A DNA stretch of 22,743 bases from DAOVQB01 sp023128935 (lineage in GTDB: Bacteria > Eisenbacteria > RBG-16-71-46 > CAIMUX01 > WJJG01), in assembly GCA_030628905.1 (NCBI GenBank), contig DAOVQB010000060.1, positions 1-22,743 of the forward strand. Direction: 5' to 3'. Below, piece after piece: positions 1 to 7,658 of the stretch (position 1 is the first letter of the stretch; the number at the start of each line of letters is the position of its first letter). The position numbers were made by a program, and so were the translations under genes. The notes under the pieces are model-generated. The model did not search any database. It was not told the origin of the DNA and saw only the letters and a list, made by a program, of their open reading frames with translations.

Positions 1-125
1 AACTGGGCTTCTCAGAAGAAGATGCGGCTCCAGGAGCGATCCTTCAGGGGTTCTTGCTGATATCAAGCCCCCGCCGAACAATCTCGGGGGAGAAACGCGC
101 GGTCTTCACCAGCTTTACGCGGCTT
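1..125. other. Window edge, no supported gene
   Basis: This stretch lies downstream of the minus-strand metalloprotease gene. Short open frames cross it on the minus strand, but none has a start codon with a ribosome binding site, and I recognise no product in any of them. A C-rich and G-rich pair (around 69-90) could form a weak hairpin after the metalloprotease stop. It has no clear T tract. Confidence 0.3.
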
Positions 126-1340
126 TTAAGCACCATCGACATAGATTTTATCACTCTGCGGCAGGATGGCGCTCAGAGGGCCATGAAAGGAGGTTATCTT
201 GGCTGGTAGGTCTGCTGTCCGAATATCTTCCAGGCCTTTCGCGATGACTGGGATAAAATCCCTGAAGGTCGGGTATGCGTGTCGATGGCTGTCGTAGGCG
301 TGTAGTAGGCTGTCGATGCAACTGACGTACCAGAAGCCCTTTCCCTGGTGGTATTCCAGGGATCTGTTCTTCTTGAATCCGCTATTGAGCATGGCGCGAA
401 GATGGATCTCACCACAGGCACGGACCAAGTGCTCATAGAGGGTAATCCTCCATGTGGGATAGCACTGTTGCGTCATCATGCCCTTGATGGGTTCAAAGAG
501 ATCATTGGATGCCTTGAAGAGGTCGAAGTACTGGTCCACTAAGGGATTGATGAAAGAGTGGCTCCATTCGTGTATCACTATGCTCTCAAGGTAATCCGGA
601 CATGCAAAAGTCGTGCGGTGGCCCGTGAGCGAACAGGGACCAAGTACGCAATAGATATCGCATCCTGATGGAGTACTTCTTGTGATTCCATATCCGCCAT
701 CAGCGAAAACTGGCGCCAGAATGATATTATAGCTGTGTCTACTTTCTCCATAGAACCCCTCTATCGTCGGGATGTAGTTTTTGCCACGAAGCAAGGAGTC
801 CACTTCCTGTACGAGTACGTCATATAGAGATCTGTGAGCCTGTGAGAACCGGCCAAACTCCGATTCACGAGCGAACTCGCGGAGCGCCTGCGATAAGGCG
901 ATCAGTTTGTCTTTTCCGTGTGCTCGCTTGATCAAGTATTCTGAATATGGACTACATTGGACAAGCTGCGGGGGATCACCGTGGTGGAGGATAAAGTCAA
1001 CGGGCGCGTCGTGGCTGAAACCGGCGTCAAGAAGATGCGCAAGACAGACTGTTGCAGGGTGGTCACGGAACTTGTGGAAATAGCGGTCAATATCATCCTT
1101 GTACATCGTGCCGTGCTTTATGTGACCACCGGCGGCCCAGGGAGTGAAATGCTGGACCACGGCCAATAGCTCAATGCGTGGGTCTACGCAAAGTGAGAAG
1201 TCCTGTTTGGAGGGCGTATCGAGCTGGCGGAGCGGCTCGTGATTCTGGGGCCTATCCTTGGCGGTCTGGGAAGCGGCGGGAATCGCCGCCAGTATTCCTA
1301 TCAGGGCGGCTATCAAGGGACCGCTTGTTCGGTTTGACAT
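126..1340 (-). CDS. Secreted HExxH metalloprotease-like protein (DUF4932-like)
   Basis: This is a predicted exported zinc metallopeptidase of about 404 residues. The chosen ATG (1338-1340) has a strong AAGGAGA ribosome binding site just upstream. It is followed directly by a signal peptide (basic start, then LIAALIGILAAIPAASQ), which favours it over the ATG 20 codons upstream. The motif HEWSHSFINP at about residues 257-266 is an HExxH zinc-binding and catalytic site. The HE-x-SHSF-x-NP context matches what I remember of DUF4932 proteins. Several cysteines in the second half may form disulfides, consistent with export. The natural substrate is unknown. The ECF sigma gene ends 183 bases upstream on the same strand, so co-expression is possible. 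The family assignment is from memory; the zincin motif and signal peptide are visible directly. Confidence 0.7.
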   Translation of the reverse strand: MSNRTSGPLIAALIGILAAIPAASQTAKDRPQNHEPLRQLDTPSKQDFSLCVDPRIELLAVVQHFTPWAAGGHIKHGTMYKDDIDRYFHKFRDHPATVCLAHLLDAGFSHDAPVDFILHHGDPPQLVQCSPYSEYLIKRAHGKDKLIALSQALREFARESEFGRFSQAHRSLYDVLVQEVDSLLRGKNYIPTIEGFYGESRHSYNIILAPVFADGGYGITRSTPSGCDIYCVLGPCSLTGHRTTFACPDYLESIVIHEWSHSFINPLVDQYFDLFKASNDLFEPIKGMMTQQCYPTWRITLYEHLVRACGEIHLRAMLNSGFKKNRSLEYHQGKGFWYVSCIDSLLHAYDSHRHAYPTFRDFIPVIAKGLEDIRTADLPAKITSFHGPLSAILPQSDKIYVDGA

Positions 1341-1523
1341 AGTTCTCTCCTTTGCCCGTGGTCTCGTTCGGAGCGACCGGCAATACATTGGGTGCTTCAC
1401 GCGCGCGCTATACAGATAGGATAGCTCTGCAAGGGGCAGTGTTTCGCGAAATGACAGGATGAGTGCTGTGGATGTCAGTCAGCTGGGAACGATCCCGATG
1501 GGCACGCGAAAGAGATCTTGCCT

Positions 1524-2117
1524 TCAAACAACCGGGTCATCGTCTGAAAGAGCCCGTCTAAGCATAGCCCGAGCGCGGTGCAGGTGCGTCTTCACGGTGC
1601 CCATCGGCAAGCCGAGAATCTCGGCGACTTCCTTGTAGCTTCTGTCCTGTAGATGATAGAGCGTCACCACTGCACGGTAGTGAGGAGGAAGCATCGAGAT
1701 CGCCTGTATAACACGCAAGCGGAACTCCTTCTCGATCAGGGTCTGGTCAGGATGGTCCCGGCTCGGGGCGGCAAGAGAGCGGATCTCATGGGTGTCATCC
1801 GCGTCTATGTCGAGGGACAGAGTATGCCGGCGGCCCTTGAGGTACGCGAGCGCGCGATTGACCGCAATACGATAGAGCCAGCTCGAGAGCTTCGACTGGC
1901 CCTTGAAGCTTTGGAGAGCCCTGAACGCATTGAGAAAGGTTTCCTGCGCGACATCCTCTGCGTCTGCTCTATTGCCAACGATCCTGAGAGCAATCGAGTA
2001 AACTAAATCGCTGTGACGATCGACTAAACCGGCGTAGGCGTCAAGATCCCCGGCGAGTACTCTGGCCACCAGTTCGAGGTCCCTCGGATCTTGCCCTCTC
2101 TGTACGTCGGCAGCCAT
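1524..2117 (-). CDS. ECF RNA polymerase sigma factor (RpoE-like, sigma-70 family)
   Basis: This is an extracytoplasmic-function sigma factor of about 197 residues, which would redirect RNA polymerase to stress or envelope promoters. Region 2 spans about residues 27-96 and includes DAEDVAQETFLNAF (52-65) and the promoter-melting segment LSSWLYRIAVN. Region 4 spans about 133-190, with LPPHYRAVVTLYHL and the helix-turn-helix YKEVAEILGLPMGTVKTHLH. The frame stays open 49 codons upstream, but that extension runs through a tandem DNA repeat and has no sigma-factor homology. The ATG at 2115-2117, preceded by GCGGGGAAACA, is the sensible start. A zinc-finger anti-sigma gene lies about 800 bases upstream on the same strand, with a DUF6249-like gene on the opposite strand between them. 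The target regulon is unknown. Confidence 0.9.
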   Translation of the reverse strand: MAADVQRGQDPRDLELVARVLAGDLDAYAGLVDRHSDLVYSIALRIVGNRADAEDVAQETFLNAFRALQSFKGQSKLSSWLYRIAVNRALAYLKGRRHTLSLDIDADDTHEIRSLAAPSRDHPDQTLIEKEFRLRVIQAISMLPPHYRAVVTLYHLQDRSYKEVAEILGLPMGTVKTHLHRARAMLRRALSDDDPVV

Positions 2118-2220
2118 TGTTTCCCCGCTCGGTCTGCATGCTGAGGTCCCTGAAGGAACCGCAAAGCCGGAAGTTGGCCCGACACCCAGACCGATCCTAC
2201 TAGGGCCTTCGGCAGACCCA

Positions 2221-2303
2221 ACAGTATTTGTCCCAATCAAGAGACTCAGAAAAAACGCCCACAATATTTATGACAATCACAAGACTCAGAAACAAAAACG
2301 CCC
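2221..2303. repeat. Imperfect tandem direct repeat (40 bp + 43 bp)
   Basis: Copy 1 covers 2221-2260 and copy 2 covers 2261-2303, abutting. Both begin ACA-TATTT, share CAATCA and AGACTCAGAA in register, and end AAACGCCC. They differ by several substitutions and one 3-base insertion. The repeat lies between the divergent starts of the ECF sigma gene (ATG at 2117, minus) and the DUF6249-like gene (ATG at 2406, plus), where their promoters must be. It is locally AT-rich. It could be a duplicated promoter or operator. I do not recognise a standard motif in it. Confidence 0.75.
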
Positions 2304-2405
2304 GAGGATGCATCGTATAGTATGGAATAGCATGGTGTTCGCCGGAGCTGGAGACGACCGCTCCCGAACCGGTTCGATGTTTGGTGGCCGAAGGAGGTGT
2401 ATCCG

Positions 2406-2876
2406 ATGTTTCCAGGAGAGCCAATGTTTCCCCTATTCGTGCTATTGTGGTCATTTCTGGCACTTGCGGCCATCGTGATTGTCGTCATGCTCATCGTCAA
2501 GGCTGTCAACCACTCCCAGAAGCTGCGGTTCGAGGCGATTGTTGCGATGATCCAAAAGGGCGTATACGAGCCAAGATTGCTTGAACCGCAGGCGGGGAGC
2601 ATCATCACGCTCGGTTGGGGCATCGCGCTGATCTCGATAGGGGCCGCGATCATGGTCGGTCTCCTCGTGCTCGGGAAGACGGCAGCACTGATAGTCGGCC
2701 TGATTCCTCTATTCCTAGGTGTGGGACTCGTCATTACCCAATGGCTGGTCCGCAGGCAATCTGCGATAGCGGCGCGCAGCACGGAGCCATTCCCGGCATC
2801 ATTGCAAGGACTAGCATCCCACAGCGGGTCTCCGGATGACGACCGCGGGCAAGCGCCCCCCCAAGATGGCGACTAG
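2406..2876 (+). CDS. Small three-TM membrane protein (DUF6249-like)
   Basis: This is a predicted inner-membrane protein of about 156 residues. The ATG at 2406 follows AAGGAGG (2391-2397) with an eight-base spacer, so it is preferred over the in-frame GTG at 2397 that overlaps that site. There are three hydrophobic segments, at about residues 6-33, 66-87 and 92-112, separated by a basic, amphipathic stretch (RFEAIVAMIQKGVYEP). The C-terminus is polar and rich in Asp, Gly and Pro. The layout of TM, a conserved 'MIQKG-Y-P' linker and a TM pair is what I associate with DUF6249 proteins, which often accompany ECF sigma/anti-sigma genes. It is divergent from the sigma gene and converges on the anti-sigma gene, whose stop lies only 26 bases away. 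A role in sensing the envelope signal is inference. Confidence 0.65.
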   Translation: MFPGEPMFPLFVLLWSFLALAAIVIVVMLIVKAVNHSQKLRFEAIVAMIQKGVYEPRLLEPQAGSIITLGWGIALISIGAAIMVGLLVLGKTAALIVGLIPLFLGVGLVITQWLVRRQSAIAARSTEPFPASLQGLASHSGSPDDDRGQAPPQDGD

Positions 2877-2902
2877 CCGATGATGTAAATCGAGTCGTGG
2901 CG

Positions 2903-3433
2903 TCAATCGAGCGCGAGTTCCTTCCAAAGCTTCAGAGCCTGCACTCCGAGGAAGACGGCGACTCCCCCAACAACGACGTAGAGCATAACGCAGTGGCCCG
3001 AGACGTTCGCAGAGCCTTCCAGGAGGATGGCCTCTGTGTGTCCAAGAGCATCGGCTATCTGATAGAAAGATTGGGAGGCACCGCTCATGACCCCGGCGAA
3101 CCCGTTGGCCGCCAGCTGCATCGCAGCGGTGAGCGCAGGCTTGGCGCCATAGAAGAGGATGGTGGCGGTGGTGATCGACCCCGCGGTTACTACGGCAAGC
3201 CTTTCTATGGCCTTGGTTGCTGCGAGTTTCCTCAGAACAGCTTGCGTTAGGGTAACTGGTGCCTTCTCGACTCCGATGGCGTCAATCGCTTGATCGATCC
3301 TACGAAGCAATCGGTATTCGCGACAGCATTTGTTACAGGCTTCGAGGTGACGGGCCAACCGCGCAGCATCGGGGGAGGATAGGCTTCCGTCAAGCAGCGG
3401 AGCGAAGAGGCTTTTTGCTTCGTCGCAGTTCAT
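2903..3433 (-). CDS. Zinc-finger anti-sigma factor, membrane bound
   Basis: This 176-residue protein is the probable inhibitor of the nearby ECF sigma factor. Its N-terminus carries the ZAS signature H29-x3-C33-x2-C36 (RHLEACNKC), with an extra Cys at position 3 as found in many zf-HC2 anti-sigma domains. Two hydrophobic segments, at about 79-97 and 148-166, would anchor it in the inner membrane and present the zinc domain to the cytoplasm. The start at 3433 is the first Met of the domain. A GGAG lies about 14 bases upstream, which is rather far. Sigma and anti-sigma are usually adjacent and cotranscribed; here an opposite-strand gene separates them. Release of sigma on envelope or redox stress is the family mode, not shown here. 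Confidence 0.8.
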   Translation of the reverse strand: MNCDEAKSLFAPLLDGSLSSPDAARLARHLEACNKCCREYRLLRRIDQAIDAIGVEKAPVTLTQAVLRKLAATKAIERLAVVTAGSITTATILFYGAKPALTAAMQLAANGFAGVMSGASQSFYQIADALGHTEAILLEGSANVSGHCVMLYVVVGGVAVFLGVQALKLWKELALD

Positions 3434-3942
3434 TCGTCGTTCTCATCTCCAGGCAGAGGGGTGCGCACATAGATGCGCTCCTTCGTGGGCTGCCGTCGAA
3501 CCGGGAATCCTCATGGTGTACGGATCCATGTGAATAAGACACCTTTCTGGGCTGCTATGTTTCACCGAGAGACGAGAGCAACGATACTCCGCCGAGGTAA
3601 GCGCCCGCATAGGGCCCTGCGCTCAGCTTGCGCGTGCCCCTGGATGGGGGCACACGCTACGAATTCGCTTGTGGCCCTATACGGACCCTTGCCTCGGCTC
3701 GTTGGTGACCTTTGGGGTTGGGCTGGATATAGGGCGAGGGCGGGAGAGATAATAGGGTTCGCGGGGCGCGCGCATCTTGACCATCCCTATGCATCTCATG
3801 TAAGATTATGAAGTTAAGGGGTCACAAGACAGACTGCAGGCTTCGGAAGCCAAAACCGCGGATATGGGCTGCAGGCTTCGGTCTGACCGCAGAGTGGATC
3901 GGCTCCTGATTGGCAACCTGAGGAAAGGCGGCAGCGAACCCG
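3434..3942. other. Intergenic region of about 510 bp
   Basis: No convincing gene is present. A 112-codon open frame (3473-3811, plus) has no recognisable features and looks spurious. Two structures are visible. The first is an inverted repeat at 3630-3657: GTGCCCC against GGGGCAC with a six-base loop, extended by GCG/CGC after one mismatch. The second is a 13-bp direct repeat CTGCAGGCTTCGG at 3834-3846 and 3869-3881, a 35-bp spacing, just upstream of the protease gene. The promoters of the anti-sigma gene (minus) and the protease gene (plus) should both lie here. An AT-rich patch near 3800-3815 is a candidate -10 area. Confidence 0.45.
3630..3657. repeat. Inverted repeat (hairpin), no T tract
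   Basis: Left arm GCG-C-GTGCCCC (3630-3640) pairs with right arm GGGGCAC-A-CGC (3647-3657) around the loop TGGATG, giving ten pairs and one mismatch. It sits between the divergent anti-sigma and protease genes. Without a T tract it is not an obvious terminator, and it could be a protein-binding site. Confidence 0.45.
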
Positions 3943-5442
3943 ATGCGCTATCTCGCTCTGAGCATCCTGCTCATGCCCTGTCTTGCACTGCCGAGCGGTG
4001 CCGGCTCTGGAGACTACGTGCCCAACCAGATGTGCTGCCTTCTTGAGGAAGGCTATACCATCGATGAGGTAAACCTCAGGTGGGGTACAACCACGTTGGT
4101 GGCATACGTGGAAGATGATCTGTATTTGCTCTTCATCAGCGGGGTTGAGGACCTTGAAGCCTTTGCTGCGCTGATGACGGAAGATGAAGCCGTTGATCTG
4201 GCGGAGGCCAACTACCGCGTGGAAACCCCCGAGGGTGTTCGGCAAATGGTCATCGCGGCAGTGGGCGGCACATGGGACGACTACCAGGATCAGTCCCTGA
4301 CGGAGCGCATCCGTTTGGATGATGCTCACCTGCACAGCTGTGGTGCCAATGTCACAGTGGGCGTGCTGGACACGGGTATCGATCCCACACATGCTGCCTT
4401 CGAAGGCCGGCTCTCGGACGATGGTTTCGACTGCGTGGACTTCGATCAGGAGCCCTGGGAAACCGCCAATGGTCTGGACGATGACCAGGATGGGCTCATC
4501 GATGAGGGCTTCGGACACGGCACCATGGTTGCCGGCCTTGTGGCGCTAGTAGCGCCGGAGGCAACGATTCTGCCGGTTCGTGTTCTCAATGATGAGGGGT
4601 GCGGCACCCTCTTCGGAATCACCAAGGGCATCATGTGCGCGATTTCCCATGGGGCTGATGTCATCAATATGAGCTTCGGTGCGCCGACAGTGATGGTCTC
4701 CATCAAGAAGAAGCTGCGCGTTGCCAATGTCCATGAAGCCATCGCGGTCGCTGGGGCCGGCAACAGGAACCAGGAGCAGCCTCCGTACCATCCCGCGTGT
4801 GACAGCCTGGCCTTCATGATTACCGCGCTTGACTCGCTCGATGTGAAGGCTGACTTTGCGGATTTCAATGCCAAGGTGTTGGTTGCCGCTCCGGGTGTTG
4901 GAGTCCGTAGTGCCTATCCGGGTGATGAGTGGGCCATCGGCAGCGGATGCTCGTTCGCGACGCCTCTGGTGGCCGGAGAGGTGGCTCTCATCTTGAGCCT
5001 GTCGCCCGAACTGGATGCGGTGGAGGTAGCTGAGCGGCTCGAGCGTGGCGTGGATCCGATCTATCACCTGCCGGAGAACCAAGCCTACATAGATATGCTG
5101 GGTGCAGGGCGAATCTGCCTGCCGGAGGCTCTGTATGGCCTCTCAGCGGGCTTGCCCGACATCAGCTCAGCTTCAGCGGAGGTGAGGGTCTGGCCGAACC
5201 CGTCCACCGGCACATTCTACTTCCGTTCGCCGCACTCGCTGCAGGTGGGGGAGGGCCCTCGGGTCAGGGTCTATGATACCTGCGGTCGCTTGATCCGCAC
5301 GATCCGTCCGGCCGGAGCAAGGGGACTCCTGATCTGGGAGGGGCGGGACTCCTCCGGAAGGCTTGTTTCCCCTGGATTCTATTGGGCGCACATGACCAGC
5401 GATGTCCAAGCGCGCACCATCCCGCTCACCATTCTGCGATAG
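3943..5442 (+). CDS. Secreted subtilisin-like serine protease (S8) with FlgD-like C-terminal module
   Basis: This is a 499-residue exported endopeptidase. It has a signal peptide (about 1-20) and an N-terminal propeptide-like region to about residue 120. The S8 catalytic domain carries all three active-site residues: D143 in VGVLDTGID, H192 in GHGTMVAG and S337 in GCSFATP. The oxyanion Asn is N274 in AGAGNRN. An Asp-rich calcium-binding-like insert (NGLDDDQDGLIDEG, about 177-190) lies between D143 and H192. The usual GTS is GCS here, placing a Cys next to the nucleophile. The last 85 or so residues (VRVWPNPSTGTFYF onward, with VRVYDTCGRLIR and LVSPGFYWAHM) form a FlgD/Ig-like module, as on many FCB secreted proteins, probably for surface attachment or sorting. 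An AGGAAAGG about 13 bases upstream is the likely ribosome site. Confidence 0.9.
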   Translation: MRYLALSILLMPCLALPSGAGSGDYVPNQMCCLLEEGYTIDEVNLRWGTTTLVAYVEDDLYLLFISGVEDLEAFAALMTEDEAVDLAEANYRVETPEGVRQMVIAAVGGTWDDYQDQSLTERIRLDDAHLHSCGANVTVGVLDTGIDPTHAAFEGRLSDDGFDCVDFDQEPWETANGLDDDQDGLIDEGFGHGTMVAGLVALVAPEATILPVRVLNDEGCGTLFGITKGIMCAISHGADVINMSFGAPTVMVSIKKKLRVANVHEAIAVAGAGNRNQEQPPYHPACDSLAFMITALDSLDVKADFADFNAKVLVAAPGVGVRSAYPGDEWAIGSGCSFATPLVAGEVALILSLSPELDAVEVAERLERGVDPIYHLPENQAYIDMLGAGRICLPEALYGLSAGLPDISSASAEVRVWPNPSTGTFYFRSPHSLQVGEGPRVRVYDTCGRLIRTIRPAGARGLLIWEGRDSSGRLVSPGFYWAHMTSDVQARTIPLTILR

Positions 5443-5481
5443 GCTGCAACTCCATTCGTCGGCACTTCGGCCCTGATTGAT

Positions 5482-5520
5482 CCAGCGGCCCGCCTTGAAG
5501 AGTTCAAGGCAAACCGCTGG
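5482..5520. terminator. Two-tier perfect hairpin between convergent genes
   Basis: The outer stem CCAGCGG (5482-5488) pairs perfectly with CCGCTGG (5514-5520). The inner stem CCTTGAA (5493-5499) pairs perfectly with TTCAAGG (5503-5509) around a GAG loop. The two stems are separated by a four-by-four internal loop (CCCG against CAAA). It lies 39 bases after the protease stop and downstream of the minus-strand lipoprotein operon. There is no T tract on either side, so it may be a factor-assisted terminator, an mRNA 3'-end stabiliser or a REP-like element. Confidence 0.55.
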
Positions 5521-5634
5521 TCAGACCACTTGCTTCCTGCCCTCCTCCTCGAAATCCTTTCTTGGATTCTTGAGGGTCTGTTTGAGCTCGGCGACGTAGA
5601 TCTCACGTTGATCGTGGATGTCGCGTCGCGCCCG
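5521..5634 (-). other. Possible C-terminal coding remnant
   Basis: This minus-strand open frame of 37 codons follows an in-frame TAG, has no start codon, and ends in TGA exactly at the edge of the hairpin at 5482-5520. Its sequence (DQREIYVAELKQTLKNP, then KDFEEEGRKQVV) looks like a charged helical protein tail rather than a random frame. It could be the surviving 3' end of a decayed gene. I do not recognise a family, and it could equally be chance. Confidence 0.2.
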
Positions 5635-5650
5635 CTACATGTGACGCCGA

Positions 5651-6268
5651 TCAGGAGCCGGTCCCGCCACAGACCGGGTTGTCGAAAATCTCCTTGGGTA
5701 CGGAGATGCACTCCTCATAAATCACGCTGATGTCGACCAGGAGGTGCAGCCGGACATGCACGCGATTGCCTATTCCGCGGGGACGCAGCTTGACATCGAC
5801 GGTGATCGATGTCCGATCCTCGTCGATGACCAGGTCCTCCAGCTGCCGCTTGAGCTCGGCGATACCAGTGCTGATGAGACTGTTGAGCCCGATGAAAGGC
5901 GCATCGACTCCGACCAAGGGGACCGTGTAGTCGTACTCCTTGAAGATATCGAAGGTACCGGCGGTGCCCACGATCGAGGCTTCGATATCCACGAACTGCG
6001 CGGTGTTGCCCTCTAGGATTTGCAGGCGCAAGGCGAGGGCCTGAACATCAACGCTCTTGATCTCTCCGCTCGAGGGAATATCGAGCGCCGCTTTGACGTC
6101 GTTGTCCGTGATCACCACCTGACCGGTGTCGTACTCACCCGTATGATCGAAGTCGATCGGCCCCATGTGGCGATAGTGAGCCACGAACTGGAAGACTTGA
6201 TCCTGCATATCGCAACTGGTTCCGCACAGCAGGACCGTCGTCATCGTGAGTAGAATGACCTTTTTCAT
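5651..6268 (-). CDS. Hypothetical lipoprotein
   Basis: This is a 205-residue exported protein of unknown function. The ATG at 6266-6268 has GGGAGG seven bases upstream. The N-terminus MKKVILLTMTTVLLCGTSC is a signal peptide with a lipobox-like end. Either C15 or, more likely, C19 (GTS-C) would be lipidated, though Gly at -3 is not ideal. The rest is mixed alpha/beta with a repeated theme of acidic, beta-rich segments (VVITDNDVKAALDIP, ITVDVKLRPRGIG, VHVRLHLLVDISV), a soluble periplasmic or surface fold. It follows the frameshifted barrel gene by about 40 bases on the same strand, so the two probably form an operon. A partner role for the barrel is possible. I recognise no catalytic motif. Confidence 0.7.
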   Translation of the reverse strand: MKKVILLTMTTVLLCGTSCDMQDQVFQFVAHYRHMGPIDFDHTGEYDTGQVVITDNDVKAALDIPSSGEIKSVDVQALALRLQILEGNTAQFVDIEASIVGTAGTFDIFKEYDYTVPLVGVDAPFIGLNSLISTGIAELKRQLEDLVIDEDRTSITVDVKLRPRGIGNRVHVRLHLLVDISVIYEECISVPKEIFDNPVCGGTGS

Positions 6269-6308
6269 GATCTACCTCCCAGAGAGCCAGGATCCGGCTC
6301 TGCAATCC

Positions 6309-7208
6309 TCAATACGATCCGATCCCGAATCCAACGCAGAACGTGCTCTGCGAGGCCAGATTGTAGTCGGCGTGCAGGTGGAACACGGCCAACGACAGCG
6401 CGGCGCCCGCCGTTAGGCGCAGTGAGTTGTCTGAGGTCATATCGAAGGTGACCTTCTCGGTGCCGGTCTCGTTGGTGGCCTGCAAGTAGCTGATCTCGAG
6501 GCTGGCGTTCTCGAGCCCCATGCCGCCGTAGAAGGTAAGCATGCTGGTGGTATAGCTGGCCTGACCGCCAACGTAGAAGGCGCTGGCATCGATCAGGTCT
6601 CCAAGCGTGAAACTCTGCCACCACACCCCGGCCGAGAGGTCCACGGGCAGGTTGCTGAAGTACTGACCGACGTTGTGGCGGGCCCCCAGACCGAATAACT
6701 TCAAGTGCCCCACGTTGTCGCCCAGATCGGATTCCGCATAGCGCAGCATGCCCTCTGTGCCCATCAGCGAACCGATGGTCAACTGGGGAACGCCCGATGG
6801 GAAGTAGTTCATATTGAAACCCGGGGCGAAGTGGAAGACGGTTCCGCCGGCTCCGGTCACCGATGGAGCGTCCCCGCTGCCCACGATGGTGGGGACTTCG
6901 ACCTCGGGGGGGGCGTGAAGGGATCCTCCGTGCGGGCCATGAACGTCTTGCTGTCATCAGAGATCGGCGCCGCCATGCCGGCGATCCCGATGTAGAAGTG
7001 AAACCCATCGACGGGAACATACGCCGTCCGGAACAAACCGGCGTTCAGATTGGACCCCAGCGCGTCGGCCAGGGGTTGGAGGTATCCCTCACCGTTCTCC
7101 TCACCATAGATAGAGTGATACGCGGCTCTCCAGCTCATCCGCCCCGACCCCTTGGGCCGCGAGGGCCATGCCGAGGATGAGGAACAGCCAGATCGACTTC
7201 GAAGCCAT
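6309..7208 (-). pseudogene. Outer-membrane barrel protein (DUF6588-like), two compensating frameshifts
   Basis: The intact product would be a barrel-type outer-membrane protein of about 300 residues. The ATG at 7206-7208 has AAGGAGG just upstream and encodes a clear signal peptide (MASKSIWLFLILGMALAAQG). That frame stops after 36 codons, at 7098. The body continues in another frame (NGEGYLQPLADALGSNLNAG, later GFHFYIGIAGMAAP) until a run of eight G at 6906-6913. After it, coding returns to the first frame (EVEVPTIVGSGDAPSVTGAG, then PQLTIGSLMGTEGMLRYA) to the stop. One extra base near 7100-7180 and one missing base in the homopolymer would explain everything. The segment order matches my memory of DUF6588 proteins. 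The cause may be a real mutation, phase variation at G8 or sequencing error. Confidence 0.7.
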
Positions 7209-7462
7209 GTAAGCCTCCTTGCGGACAATCGGTCAACCTGCAACCGATAATGTGAAGGGAGTGGTCCTCCAACGGCGGATTCCCTCGGTGGACATACTGA
7301 ACATGAGCCAATGTCCCCGTGCCCAGATCCCGGGTGAAACCTATCAGTGGGATGCAAATCGCACTAGCGGATTCGAGCGTCTGAAGGGAGGTGGCGCGGC
7401 ACATCGCCGGTGCGAAATGAGCCGCCCAAACCCAACTCGCGATCATAATTGTACGCCACGCG

Positions 7463-7479
7463 CAGGTTGGCGCAACCTG
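7463..7479. terminator. Perfect 7-bp hairpin downstream of the FlgD-like remnant
   Basis: CAGGTTG (7463-7469) pairs perfectly with CAACCTG (7473-7479) around a three-base loop. It starts about eight bases beyond the minus-strand stop of the FlgD-like fragment. No long T tract follows, so a weak or factor-dependent terminator is the best guess. The rest of 7209-7487 holds no supported gene. The promoter of the barrel gene should be here. Confidence 0.4.
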
Positions 7480-7487
7480 GCACCGCA

Positions 7488-7652
7488 TCAGCGCAGGATT
7501 GCGATGTGCTGCACCGGACCCATCCACTGGCCGGACATGTCGCGGACCCGAGCCAAATAGACGCCCGTCGGCAACCGTTGTCCGTTGCAATCCGTGCCAT
7601 CCCAAGCGACCCGAACCGCTCCGCCCGTGTCCCGCTCCCGTCGGCGGCCTCT
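7488..7652 (-). pseudogene. Orphan FlgD/Ig-like C-terminal fragment
   Basis: This minus-strand frame encodes 54 residues ending in TGA (7488-7490). It shows the hallmark end of FCB secreted proteins: VRVAWDGTDCNGQRLPTGVY, then LARVRDMSG and PVQHIAILR. The same VWDG / LP-GVY / ILR pattern closes the subtilisin and the propeller protein in this window. The upstream part of the gene is missing: the frame runs straight into the stop codon of the fimbrial usher (7659-7661). Homology therefore ends somewhere in 7650-7660. The usher and this fragment are in the same reading frame, separated only by that TGA. It is the clearest broken edge of the left flank. Confidence 0.7.
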
Positions 7653-7658
7653 CTTTTT

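Noticed and set aside
3473..3811. 112-codon plus-strand open frame in the protease upstream region
   Set aside because: No ribosome site, signal peptide or familiar motif. The composition looks random, and it overlaps a hairpin and likely promoters.
3814..4518. 234-codon minus-strand open frame opposite the subtilisin
   Set aside because: It lies antisense to a clear S8 protease with all catalytic motifs. It is a shadow of GC-rich coding sequence.
6265..7020. 251-codon minus-strand open frame over the barrel gene
   Set aside because: It is rich in Arg, Pro and Gly with no fold pattern. The barrel reading in the other frames has recognisable family segments.
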